The notes: a model not told the origin generated them from the sequence alone. Shown: positions 23,264 to 31,336, counted from the stretch's first letter. The stretch is DNA of 43,927 nucleotides from Myroides phaeus (GCF_900099675.1 NZ_FNDQ01000021.1:1-43927), one strand, 5' to 3'. Numbers and translations are program-made.

Positions 23264-25366
23264 TTAATGATGAGTTTCTTCCTTTTTATCTTTTGAATCA
23301 TTCTTCCCATTTAAGTTATTTGGGTTCTCAACCACACCACCTGCCGTTGGTAAGAAGAACTCCATTGGGAAGTTTTTAAAGTGTCTCCAAGTTGCTTTTG
23401 TAAGCTCTTTTGTTTCTCTAAATGGAATATTACGCGAGCGGAAAGCTAAAAATAATGATAATCCAAAACTTACCATAAAGTTCATAAATCCAATTAGCCA
23501 CATTCCGATAAACGCCATTACTAACATATCCACTGGTGCATCAAATCCAGACCCATAAAGTCCTAATGCAATATTACCACTGACAAAGGTAATATGTCGA
23601 ATATCAATTCCTAAGCCAATAAAAGCACCTATCGTACCACAAGTACCCATAAATACCCCAAACCAAATATTAGAAACCAAGCCTGGCCATTTTGTATCTA
23701 CCCAATTTGCTAAACTCGTTGTTCTCTTGATACCTAAGTTTCGTTTTAATAAAGGATGTTCTTGAATACGGTATAACACCTTATTGTGTTTATTCTTATT
23801 CGATACATTCCCTGAAATAATTCCAGATAAGAATAAGAAGATACCTGCAATACCAGCGTGAAATAATGCTCTTGATTTAATTGGATCTGCATCTACTAAC
23901 ATCTTTTCCCAATCATGAGCAGTTATATTAACATCAAAAACAGTATCTATACTCCAAATCAATAATAAAGCTACAGGGAACGCTAATATCACGTTTCCAA
24001 TAAAAGCAATAAACTGAGATCTGAACAATCTTGCAAACAACTTAGCAAAGCCAATGTGCTTTTCGACATTATCAATATGTTGTTTACGTCCGTCTTCAAT
24101 TGCCTTAATAATTGTAGCCGCAGTCATCGCTGGTTGCTTCGTTGCTAAAGTAAATCCAAGCAAATAGATTAAACAGAAACCTACCGCATAGTTTAAACTG
24201 TACAACATAGCCTCTCCAAATGCGCTCACATCAGCATGGTGTGCAAAGACTTTAAAAATACATAAGAACCCAACAACGATACCCGCCCCCATTGATCCTT
24301 TAAACATATTCCAATACTCCTTACCACTATTAGTAATATAGTGCTCTCCTGTCTTGGCAGTATGTTGTGTAATCTCATAAGATATTAACTGTGTACTTTC
24401 TTTTATTAATCCAGAAACATTGTACTTATAACAGTTATACTCAATTAACTTTAAAGCTAAATTAATCGAGTTCTTTTGTTTTAGTTCTGCTGTATCTTCT
24501 TTAATTACCAATAATGATATCAATACACTTACACGTGATAACTGTTGGCGTAAACGAAGTAAACTTTGGTTTACCTTTATAGAGATACCATACTTCGAAC
24601 TATTTTTAAACGCCTGATTAACAAACTCCTGACATTGCTTCTGTAGGATTACAATTTGCTTATAATTAATATCACTGTCATATAAGAATTTTATATCTCC
24701 ATTTTGAATACTCTGTAAAATAATAGAGAACTCTTGTTCCAAAGCTCTAAAAGGGCTTTCTAAATGAGAATATTCAGGAACCATATTAATGATATTACTC
24801 TCCATTGCTCTACCACTCATACGTTGAGTAATAATATCAATTGAACACAATAATTCATTTAAAACAGAGCCCTCCTTGTTATCATTGAATAAATCAGTAA
24901 AATTCAACTCTTGAAACAATTCTAATAACTGTGTCTGTGGAATCAAACTAACCCATTCAGCATCCGTATGTTTATAAAATGCCTGATTTAGCACATATTC
25001 ATACGTATCCTTCTCTGGTTGATAAGGTAATACCTTAGCCCATAACCTCTTTTTAACCTCTCTAAAAAACTCAGAATCTTGTAAAATCCCCGCATCAGAA
25101 ACCATTCGACTAAAATGACGATTTGACAATAATTCTTTTAAATATTTAGATAGGGCAATTCTCTCTACCTCGTGCGTTTTTAAATATGCTAATAAAGCAT
25201 CAATAGAAACACGTTTTACTTTCTTTACATTATTAGGTCTAAAAATATGCACTAAATCAACTATAAAAAGTAAATCATCCGTAGCATATACCTTCCCGTC
25301 AATAACATATTTATTAAACAATTCTTCAACCCCTTGAGGAGATTGTAACATATGTCTTAATTTCAT
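23264..25366 (-). CDS. Gcr/'site-specific recombinase' family membrane protein
   Basis: The 700-residue protein has a soluble, helical N-terminal half (about 1-340) and a C-terminal half with about six to seven hydrophobic spans. The segment GFTLATKQPAMTAATI, the preceding SLNYAVGFCLIYLL and the general layout match what I know of the 'SpecificRecomb' family (Neisseria gcr type). Members are annotated as recombinases by name, but no recombinase catalytic motif is visible and the protein is plainly a membrane protein. The tail (after 680) is charged and histidine-ended. It is a single gene sharing a terminator with the antiporter. Confidence 0.75.
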   Translation of the reverse strand: MKLRHMLQSPQGVEELFNKYVIDGKVYATDDLLFIVDLVHIFRPNNVKKVKRVSIDALLAYLKTHEVERIALSKYLKELLSNRHFSRMVSDAGILQDSEFFREVKKRLWAKVLPYQPEKDTYEYVLNQAFYKHTDAEWVSLIPQTQLLELFQELNFTDLFNDNKEGSVLNELLCSIDIITQRMSGRAMESNIINMVPEYSHLESPFRALEQEFSIILQSIQNGDIKFLYDSDINYKQIVILQKQCQEFVNQAFKNSSKYGISIKVNQSLLRLRQQLSRVSVLISLLVIKEDTAELKQKNSINLALKLIEYNCYKYNVSGLIKESTQLISYEITQHTAKTGEHYITNSGKEYWNMFKGSMGAGIVVGFLCIFKVFAHHADVSAFGEAMLYSLNYAVGFCLIYLLGFTLATKQPAMTAATIIKAIEDGRKQHIDNVEKHIGFAKLFARLFRSQFIAFIGNVILAFPVALLLIWSIDTVFDVNITAHDWEKMLVDADPIKSRALFHAGIAGIFLFLSGIISGNVSNKNKHNKVLYRIQEHPLLKRNLGIKRTTSLANWVDTKWPGLVSNIWFGVFMGTCGTIGAFIGLGIDIRHITFVSGNIALGLYGSGFDAPVDMLVMAFIGMWLIGFMNFMVSFGLSLFLAFRSRNIPFRETKELTKATWRHFKNFPMEFFLPTAGGVVENPNNLNGKNDSKDKKEETHH

Positions 25367-25449
25367 TTGTAAAAAATTTCAGCTTTTATAATAGTTAGTG
25401 AAATAAATTCGCTTATTTTGGTATAAAAATACATTTTATTCTTATAATC

Positions 25450-25920
25450 ATGGTCGAAATAGAAAGAAAATTTTTAGTAAACTCTTGGAATTTCATCAAT
25501 GAATCTCATAATTCTAACAAAATAACCCAAGGTTACTTGAATTCTTCTGCTGAACGCACAGTTAGAATTAGGCTAAAAAATAAAGACGCATTTATTACAG
25601 TTAAAGGTAAGAGTAATTCCTCTGGTACAACACGTTTTGAATGGGAAAAAAAAATAGACTATAATGAAGCCTCACAATTGCTCGAATTATGTGAGGATTT
25701 CGTAATTTCTAAAACTCGATACCTCGTTAAAAATGGCCAACACGAATTTGAGATCGACGTTTTTCATGGGGAAAATGAAGGCTTAATTATAGCAGAAATA
25801 GAGCTTAAAGATGAAAATGAAGCTTTTGCTAAACCCGATTGGTTAGGGGAAGAGGTTACCGGTCAAATTGAGTACTACAACTCTTACATTGCCAAAAAAC
25901 CTTATAAATTGTGGAAATAA
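25450..25920 (+). CDS. CYTH-domain protein (triphosphate tunnel enzyme)
   Basis: This 156-residue protein begins with the signature VEIERKFLV, whose E3, E5 and K7 form the E-x-E-x-K motif of CYTH enzymes. Later strands carry the alternating charged residues of the tunnel (RTVRIRLKN, AFITVKGKS, FEIDVFHG, LIIAEIELKDE). Bacterial relatives hydrolyse tripolyphosphate or triphosphates; a few are class IV adenylate cyclases. The short length favours a hydrolase. Its stop codon ends at the base before the convergent RlpA gene's stop, leaving no room for a terminator between them. Confidence 0.88.
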   Translation: MVEIERKFLVNSWNFINESHNSNKITQGYLNSSAERTVRIRLKNKDAFITVKGKSNSSGTTRFEWEKKIDYNEASQLLELCEDFVISKTRYLVKNGQHEFEIDVFHGENEGLIIAEIELKDENEAFAKPDWLGEEVTGQIEYYNSYIAKKPYKLWK

Positions 25921-26322
25921 CTATTTAACCACTTTAATATCAACTTTTAATAATCCAGCTTTTTTGCTATCTGAGATTTTCATAAAAGCTTTTTTAGATA
26001 AATCAATTTCACGCCCTTTGACAAAAGGGCCTCTGTCATTGATTTTAACTTTAACAGATTTATTATTTTTTCTGTTAGTAACTTTGACAAGAGTATTAAA
26101 AGGTAAAGTCTTATGTGCGGCTGTCATCCTCGAATTGTGGAATTTTTCCCCACTTGCGGTACGCTTTCCATTAAACTTTTTGTGGTAATAACTTGCAACA
26201 ACATCTGTTTTATATTCCTTTTTACCAGGCTGTGAAACTCTTTTTGTACTTGAGCAACTTACCCAAAAAGACACAAAAAAGAATAGGAATAAATAACTTA
26301 TTACTCTTTTAATCTTATTCAT
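25921..26322 (-). CDS. RlpA-family lipoprotein, septal lytic transglycosylase type (copy 2)
   Basis: This is a 133-residue secreted lipoprotein. A hydrophobic leader ends in the lipobox WVSC, so C23 should be lipidated. The double-psi barrel domain holds VASYYHKKFNGKRTASGE, H70 in MTAAH and D96 in INDRGPF. The H-to-D spacing of 26 residues equals that of the catalytic pair known in P. aeruginosa RlpA (H131/D157). No SPOR domain follows. It overlaps the upstream RlpA paralogue by 8 bp, so the two form one transcript. Confidence 0.88.
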   Translation of the reverse strand: MNKIKRVISYLFLFFFVSFWVSCSSTKRVSQPGKKEYKTDVVASYYHKKFNGKRTASGEKFHNSRMTAAHKTLPFNTLVKVTNRKNNKSVKVKINDRGPFVKGREIDLSKKAFMKISDSKKAGLLKVDIKVVK

Positions 26323-26806
26323 TTTCTGCTACAATCTTTTCAATCTTCACATCAAGTACTCCTCTTGCATGATTATCTGTCAAATCGTGAAAAGCTTTTT
26401 TAGATATATCAATTCCTCTTCCCTTTACAAAAGGTCCTCTATCGGTAATTGTCAAAATCACAAAGCGTTTATTTTTTAGGTTAGTTACCTTAACCTTAGT
26501 ACCAAACGGCAGTGTTTTGTGGGCTGCAGTGTACTTGCTATTATCAAATACTTGTCCGCTTGCCGTTTTTCTACCCGTAAATTTATCGTGGTAATAGGAT
26601 GCTTGAGTATCGTCAGAAACTAACTCTACTTCTTCAACTTCTTCTTCACTATCAACTATAGAATCACTAATATTAGGCAAACTATCGGTTAATACAACTG
26701 GTGTCCCTTTTGCTTTTACTGTCCCCTTAATCACATTACTCGTTCCTCCAAAACTTGAAAGGAGTACAATTACTAATACTGATAATATATATTGATATGT
26801 TTTCAT
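26315..26806 (-). CDS. RlpA-family septal lytic transglycosylase (copy 1)
   Basis: This 163-residue secreted protein has a signal peptide (MKTYQYILSVLVIVLLSSFG), a threonine/serine and acid-rich linker (about 25-66) and an RlpA barrel. H96 (YTAAH) and D122 (TITDRGPF) are again 26 residues apart. No lipobox cysteine is present, unlike the second copy, so it is probably periplasmic and soluble. The start at 26806 is chosen because it opens the signal peptide; an in-frame ATG 15 codons upstream would put polar residues before it. Confidence 0.87.
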   Translation of the reverse strand: MKTYQYILSVLVIVLLSSFGGTSNVIKGTVKAKGTPVVLTDSLPNISDSIVDSEEEVEEVELVSDDTQASYYHDKFTGRKTASGQVFDNSKYTAAHKTLPFGTKVKVTNLKNKRFVILTITDRGPFVKGRGIDISKKAFHDLTDNHARGVLDVKIEKIVAENE

Positions 26807-26852
26807 GATATTTCTATTATAGCTGACATTGTTTTGCAAGAAGCATACCACA

Positions 26853-26885
26853 AAAAAAAGGAGTCCATTGTGGACTCCTTTTTTT
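26853..26885 (-). terminator. Terminator of the small membrane protein gene
   Basis: GGAGTCCA pairs with TGGACTCC (26860-26867, 26871-26878) around a 3-nt loop, extended by A-T pairs on both sides. A long T-run follows on the minus strand. Confidence 0.85.
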
Positions 26886-26921
26886 ATATCTTTTTATTTT
26901 ATTCGAATTATGCGAAATTTC

Positions 26922-27350
26922 TTATAACCAAGCACTCCACGGAATTCTCGATAAGATCAAGATTAATCCTAATGCATAGAAAATAGCAAACTTCTTAAAT
27001 TTAGCATTGCTGTCTGTCGCTTTCTTGTGTTTTGACCATCCAATTGTAATCAATACAATTGCAATAATGTTGATCAATGGGTGCTCTAAAGCGTATAATC
27101 TTAACATTGAATCTTTCATTGCTACACCAAAACTTTGTACCATTGGTGAAACGAAATATAAAATCAATCCTAAAAGTAATTGAATATGTGTGAAGATTAA
27201 CCCGAATAAACCTAATTTACGGTCTTTCTCTGTAAACTCTTTTTTCCCTGCTAATCCAGCAAAAGCATTGATAACTACGATCAACAAGAAGATTAACGCT
27301 AAATATGCTACTCCTGAGTGTGCTTGTTTAATAATTGTACTGAAATCCAT
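26922..27350 (-). CDS. Small four-helix membrane protein, cytochrome b-like
   Basis: The 142-residue protein has four hydrophobic spans: about 15-33, 47-67, 88-105 and 119-136. Histidines lie in or near them (H11 in KQAHSGV, one in FTHIQLLLG, one in LEHPLIN). This resembles the small flavobacterial proteins often annotated as 'cytochrome b', but haem binding is not shown by sequence. A conserved-looking end LSRIPWSAWL follows. It is a single-gene unit; on the minus strand a TATATTTG box lies at 27373-27380, 22 nt before the start. Confidence 0.6.
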   Translation of the reverse strand: MDFSTIIKQAHSGVAYLALIFLLIVVINAFAGLAGKKEFTEKDRKLGLFGLIFTHIQLLLGLILYFVSPMVQSFGVAMKDSMLRLYALEHPLINIIAIVLITIGWSKHKKATDSNAKFKKFAIFYALGLILILSRIPWSAWL

Positions 27351-27372
27351 ATTGATGTTATTAGTTTAAAGG

Positions 27373-27380
27373 CAAATATA
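27373..27380 (-). promoter_or_regulatory. -7 box of the small membrane protein gene
   Basis: TATATTTG on the minus strand, 22 nt before the ATG at 27350, matches TAnnTTTG. The -33 box is not convincing. Confidence 0.5.
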
Positions 27381-27546
27381 CTTAAAACTCTTAAATAGAC
27401 ACTCCTAAAGAATATTTTTACAACTAATTCAAGGGATTCTCATTTAAATATTTAGCAGTGGAAATATTTTACTATCTTCATAATCATATATTTCATTACT
27501 AAATTGCTTCAGCAATCAAACTTTTTTGTAACTACTACTAATAATA

Positions 27547-27816
27547 ATGAAAAAACTCCTATTACTTTTAAGGCAATCTGCACTTCCTATTATAGCTATA
27601 AGTATCATCTTAAGTTTTACAATGGATATAAGTCTAACTGTTTTTGTGCCCTTGATTGCAATAGGTATATACCTCGTATATTTCTTTAGTTTTAAAAAAG
27701 AAGAGCTCTTCTTTTGGAGAAACAATAAGGCAAACTTCTTCTTTGTAGGTTTTTTGCTTTACGGTTTAGCATTGCTAATTATTGGAATAATTCGTTTTTT
27801 AATCAAGATACTATAA
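27547..27816 (+). CDS. Small membrane protein paired with an ABC ATPase
   Basis: This 89-residue protein has three hydrophobic stretches, about 10-26, 32-50 and 62-88, separated by basic loops (FSFKKEELFFWRNNKAN). I do not recognise a family. Its stop is followed after one base by the ATG of the ABC ATPase, so the two are translationally close and surely cotranscribed. It is far smaller than a normal ABC permease. It may be a minimal partner or an unrelated membrane protein. Confidence 0.65.
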   Translation: MKKLLLLLRQSALPIIAISIILSFTMDISLTVFVPLIAIGIYLVYFFSFKKEELFFWRNNKANFFFVGFLLYGLALLIIGIIRFLIKIL

Positions 27817-27817
27817 T

Positions 27818-28417
27818 ATGAGCCACCAATTTCAATTGGATAGTTTAATCCATCAAATAGACAATCGCACATTACTGCACGGTGTATGTTTATCGGCAAA
27901 AACAACTGATATTATTGGAATTGTTGGAAGCAATGGTACCGGAAAATCTACCTTACTCAATATTTTATTTGGGGCAATTAAAGCAACACAAATATTTATT
28001 CGAGTTGATAATCAAGTTATTTTAAACAGGCATAAACTAAATAAGTATTTTTCTTACAAACCGCAATTTCTTATGTTCCCTCCTAACTTAAAGGTGAAGG
28101 ACTTATTTACTTTGGAACAACTAACAAGTACGCCTTTCTTAAATTACTTAGATTTAAAGATCAAAGAATTATCTACAGGGGAACAACAATTCTTACAGAC
28201 ACTATACGTGCTCAACCTACCACAACCATTTTGTTTGTTAGACGAACCTTTTGCGGCTATTTCGCCCATTATGCAAGAACAACTAATGGCTATCATACAA
28301 GATAAATCTCAAGACAAGTGTATTATCTTAGTAGATCATTATCACGATTTATTAGCAAAAATTTGTACGAAACAATTTCAATTAACACAAGGAAACCTAC
28401 TTCAAATCACACATTAA
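27818..28417 (+). CDS. ABC transporter ATP-binding protein, without an ordinary permease
   Basis: The 199-residue nucleotide-binding protein has the full set of motifs: Walker A GSNGTGKST (37-45), Q-loop Q83 in KPQFLMF, signature LSTGEQQ (118-124), Walker B CLLDEP (139-144) and a switch histidine, H174, in LVDHYHD. The signature is LSTGE, not the common LSGGQ. The protein is short, with a reduced helical subdomain. No permease or substrate-binding gene flanks it, only the 89-residue membrane protein. Its cargo and even its transport role are unknown. Confidence 0.85.
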   Translation: MSHQFQLDSLIHQIDNRTLLHGVCLSAKTTDIIGIVGSNGTGKSTLLNILFGAIKATQIFIRVDNQVILNRHKLNKYFSYKPQFLMFPPNLKVKDLFTLEQLTSTPFLNYLDLKIKELSTGEQQFLQTLYVLNLPQPFCLLDEPFAAISPIMQEQLMAIIQDKSQDKCIILVDHYHDLLAKICTKQFQLTQGNLLQITH

Positions 28418-28446
28418 GGTCTATAAATTCACACAATAAACCCGCT

Positions 28447-28473
28447 ATTTAAATTAAACCGTTTAATTTAAAT
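28447..28473. repeat. 27-bp near-perfect palindrome
   Basis: ATTTAAATTAAAC and GTTTAATTTAAAT flank a single C at 28460, giving 13-bp perfect arms. It lies 30 bp after the ABC ATPase stop. No T-run follows. The 558-bp gap up to 28976 holds this palindrome, the hairpin at 28664-28695, a short stem at 28740-28765 and no credible gene. Confidence 0.65.
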
Positions 28474-28663
28474 TAACGTATTTTATACTTTAAATGTACA
28501 TCCGATCCCTTTTGGTTGCTTGTATAAACTATAGTAGACTTACATAAATAAGTCCACCTCCTTATACCTTTATTAGAATATAATTGAATTAGAATGACCA
28601 AATATCGGTAGTAATAAACAAAAAGTACAGTCCATTTAACAATAATTAGACTATCAATAAAGA

Positions 28664-28695
28664 GGTATAATGCTAATACGGATTAGCATTATACC
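28664..28695. repeat. Orphan 14-bp hairpin
   Basis: GGTATAATGCTAAT and ATTAGCATTATACC form a perfect stem with the loop ACGG. Neither side has a T-run, and no gene begins or ends within 200 bp on a strand that would need it. The role is unknown. Confidence 0.6.
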
Positions 28696-28925
28696 CAATA
28701 CATTATCTATTATTTCAAAACTGCTACTTCTTCCAAGAATAAAGAGAATTTCAAGGCTCTCTTTACGCTTTTTTATGGTTTAATTCTGAGTGTTCCCATA
28801 AAAATTCTGTCAAACATGTGGTTGTATTAAAGTATGATTCACAAAACATTATACGAGCATCTACAACCAACTCTACACAAGAAAAGGAAAAAGAAGTAAG
28901 ACATCCCCTAAATATGGCATAAAAA

Positions 28926-28953
28926 AAGTGTTTTTGGAAAACCAAAAACACTT
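28926..28953 (-). terminator. Terminator of the blaI-M56 operon
   Basis: AAGTGTTTTTGG pairs with CCAAAAACACTT around a 4-nt loop, 22 nt past the M56 gene stop. Seven T follow on the minus strand. Confidence 0.85.
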
Positions 28954-28975
28954 GTTAACTAATTAAATCTAATAT

Positions 28976-30808
28976 CTATTTTTTTAAGACAATCTCAATA
29001 ACTCCTTTTGCGCCCAAGTCACCGTATTTACCAATAGCTTTTTCACCTTTTAACACTGACACAGACTCAATTCTATCACTATTAATTTCATTCATTTCCT
29101 CTTTGTTGGTTTTTACACCGTCAACAAGTATAATCCCTTCAAAATCACTTTTTGACTGCTTTGAAGCAACAACAGTAAACTTAGATAATTCTCCATCTTT
29201 TTTCATCTCACTTAAAGATTTATTCGTTGAAACCTCGAGAACTTTCTTATCCGACGGTGTTCCAAACTTAGCAGTAGCATCTTCTTTTTTATAAAAACTA
29301 ATTGCTTTTATATCAGTTGGATTAAGATTTAAAGCATAAAACTCATCTTTTGTATATGTTTTACCTTCGTGAAAAAATATTGTATTATCAAGTTCTTGCT
29401 CTTGTAATTTTCCTTTCTTGCCTTTAACATTCTTTAATCGATCTTCATTTTCAGCTCTCCTTTTTGCACTGTCTTTTTCAAGTCTTTCATTTCGAGCTTT
29501 TATTTCAGCAGAAACTTCTTTTTTTCTCTGCTCAATTTGAGCTCTTCTCTCCTCTACTAATGTGCTTAATTTTTCGTTTTCTTTTGCTTGCCTTTCATTA
29601 ATTTCTTCTCTTTTTCTCTCTTCTATTATTTTTTTATTTTCGGCAATTCTCCCTTTCTTCATTTCTGATAGTTCAGTATGACGAACTTCTAAATCACGAC
29701 GAATTCTTTCTGCCTCATCTTTAACTTGGTCTGCCTTTAACTTTATAGTTTCTACTTCTTCAATAGTACCATTTTTTTCTTCTTGCTTAGACTGTAATTG
29801 TCCTTCTGTATTATTAACTGATTTAGTCGCATTATATCTCTTCTCTTCTATATCATAAGATTTCAATAATTCTTCATTTTTTGATTCTTCAAAAGTAGAT
29901 TCTAAAATGTCAATAGAAGATTTTTCTAAGACTTTCGCTTTTACACTAAATTGGAAAAAGAAAAAGAAACCAGCAACTACTGGTGTAATCATCACAAATT
30001 TTAATTTTTTCATAATTGTAGATTTTTGAGTATTTAACATTAATACACGTTTTTTTAAATCAGAAGTTGAAAAAGAGTTAACCATTGTCATAGGTTGAAT
30101 TTTATTATACTCAAACTGAACTAAGGTCATCTGATAGTCATAAATATCAACTCGCTTACTCACTTCTTGATCTACGATGTATTCTAAATTTAGGTTTATA
30201 GCTTTTTGTAGTAATATTAAAAGAGGGTTAAACCAAAAAATTGTTTTAACTAATTCAATTAATAGAATATCTATACTATGCTTTTGCTTCACGTGAATAT
30301 ATTCATGTTCTAACACAACATCCAAGCGATCTATTGCTTCATAATTTCTTGGTAATACCACCCATTTCCAGAAAGAATAAGCCTCATTCGTTTTATCATC
30401 TACTAAAACATTATTACCCAATGAACTACGATTCAACTTTCGAATATGAGCACACAACCTATAACTTTTAGTTATGAACCAAGCTAAAAAAACAGCAGTA
30501 ATTACAAGATAAACTGTAAACAATTGTTTTTCAACTGTAAATTGACTCCAAAAACTGATTGGCTCTGTAATTAACTCTTCATTTTCTATAAAATCTGTAA
30601 GATTAGATAAGTCTACTGTTTGTTGTTCTACATAAACTGTCTTTGTAACAGTTATAAGAGGTAATAAAAAACTGCTAATAATTCCGATCAAAAAATACTG
30701 TCTATTACTTTTTACAAAAGTTTCCTTTCTTAAAACGGCAATGTAAAACAAGTACACAATCGACAAAAGCATATTTACCTTTACTATATATAATAAAGTA
30801 GGTGTCAT
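28976..30808 (-). CDS. M56-family (BlaR1-like) membrane metallopeptidase with C-terminal plug-like domain
   Basis: The 610-residue membrane protein probably senses an envelope signal and cleaves or controls the BlaI repressor encoded just upstream. The N-terminal half has spans at about 5-25, 38-55, 95-113 and 290-305. The zinc motif is HEYIH (168-172), with E209 in NLEYIVDQE as third ligand. A highly charged coiled-coil-like region covers about 330-470. The last 60 residues (IILVDGVKTNKEE, IESVSVLKGEKAIGKYG, GVIEIVLKK) resemble the plug segment of TonB receptors. No penicillin-binding sensor domain is present. It lies 27 bp downstream of blaI. Confidence 0.85.
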   Translation of the reverse strand: MTPTLLYIVKVNMLLSIVYLFYIAVLRKETFVKSNRQYFLIGIISSFLLPLITVTKTVYVEQQTVDLSNLTDFIENEELITEPISFWSQFTVEKQLFTVYLVITAVFLAWFITKSYRLCAHIRKLNRSSLGNNVLVDDKTNEAYSFWKWVVLPRNYEAIDRLDVVLEHEYIHVKQKHSIDILLIELVKTIFWFNPLLILLQKAINLNLEYIVDQEVSKRVDIYDYQMTLVQFEYNKIQPMTMVNSFSTSDLKKRVLMLNTQKSTIMKKLKFVMITPVVAGFFFFFQFSVKAKVLEKSSIDILESTFEESKNEELLKSYDIEEKRYNATKSVNNTEGQLQSKQEEKNGTIEEVETIKLKADQVKDEAERIRRDLEVRHTELSEMKKGRIAENKKIIEERKREEINERQAKENEKLSTLVEERRAQIEQRKKEVSAEIKARNERLEKDSAKRRAENEDRLKNVKGKKGKLQEQELDNTIFFHEGKTYTKDEFYALNLNPTDIKAISFYKKEDATAKFGTPSDKKVLEVSTNKSLSEMKKDGELSKFTVVASKQSKSDFEGIILVDGVKTNKEEMNEINSDRIESVSVLKGEKAIGKYGDLGAKGVIEIVLKK

Positions 30809-30835
30809 AAGCGCTGTTTTTGGGGTTGAGATAAA

Positions 30836-31198
30836 TTATTTTTTGTTTTTTTCTATGATAGTCATAATCTCATCTAATTCTTCTTTACTTAACTTCTTGT
30901 CTTTAACAAAGAAATTGACAAGGTTACTAAATGAATTATCAAAAAACTTCTCCATTGTCTCTTCCATAAACATCTTGCGATAATCTTCCATTTTTACAAT
31001 TGGATAATATTCATGCGACTTCCCATAAGCCTTAAAACCAACAACGCCTTTATCAACTAATATTCTGATAAATGTTGACATTGTATTATAATGTGGTTTA
31101 GGTTCTGGTACATGTTCTAAAATATCATTCACAAATCCTTTTTCAATCTTCCAAAGAATTCTCATTATCTCTTCTTCTTTATTTGTTAGCTTTTCCAT
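30836..31198 (-). CDS. BlaI/MecI/CopY-family transcriptional repressor
   Basis: This 120-residue winged-helix repressor shows LTNKEEEIMRILWKIEKGFVND and a recognition region HYNTMSTFIRILVDKGVVGF. The C-terminal helical dimerisation part is charged. The start at 31198 is chosen because the family begins at MEKLTNKEE; an upstream in-frame ATG at 31246 would cover the promoter with coding sequence. Its partner is the M56 peptidase gene 27 bp downstream. The upstream region has four regularly spaced half-sites, suggesting autorepression. Confidence 0.9.
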   Translation of the reverse strand: MEKLTNKEEEIMRILWKIEKGFVNDILEHVPEPKPHYNTMSTFIRILVDKGVVGFKAYGKSHEYYPIVKMEDYRKMFMEETMEKFFDNSFSNLVNFFVKDKKLSKEELDEIMTIIEKNKK

Positions 31199-31216
31199 AT
31201 TTATAATTTTACAACT

Positions 31217-31261
31217 CAAACGTATAACTAATAATTTAGTTTTCAAACTATTTTTTTAGTT
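31217..31261 (-). promoter_or_regulatory. blaI promoter with four operator-like half-sites
   Basis: On the minus strand TTTG (31244-31247), a 19-bp spacer and TACGTTTG (31217-31224) form a full promoter. Over it, read on the plus strand, ACTA at 31227, TAGT at 31237, ACTA at 31247 and TAGT at 31257 alternate at exactly 10-bp steps. The outer arms extend to ATAACTAA (31224-31231) and TTAGTTAT (31256-31263). Such phased inverted half-sites fit binding of BlaI-type dimers. The operator is inferred, the spacing is seen. Confidence 0.65.
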
Positions 31262-31280
31262 ATATATTTAAGAGTTTAAA

Positions 31281-31315
31281 AAAAGCCCTGTAACATATAT
31301 AATTACAAGGCTTTT
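31281..31315 (-). terminator. Terminator of the receptor-thioredoxin operon
   Basis: AAAAGCC pairs with GGCTTTT, and after one mismatch TGTAA pairs with TTACA around a 9-nt loop. A T-run follows on the minus strand. It lies 21 nt past the thioredoxin gene stop. Confidence 0.78.
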
Positions 31316-31336
31316 CGGAGTATAGTAACAGAAAAA

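Noticed and set aside
25868..26188. A 106-codon plus-strand frame
   Set aside because: It overlaps the end of the CYTH gene and is antisense to the RlpA lipoprotein gene; the product has no family features.
27818..28417. Gliding-motility GldA-type ABC ATPase
   Set aside because: The protein is too short, and no GldF/GldG-like permease or other gld gene lies nearby.
28763..28951. A 62-codon minus-strand frame ending in a short stem
   Set aside because: Its start codon lies inside the terminator of the M56 gene and the product matches nothing I know. A gene remnant is possible but not supportable.
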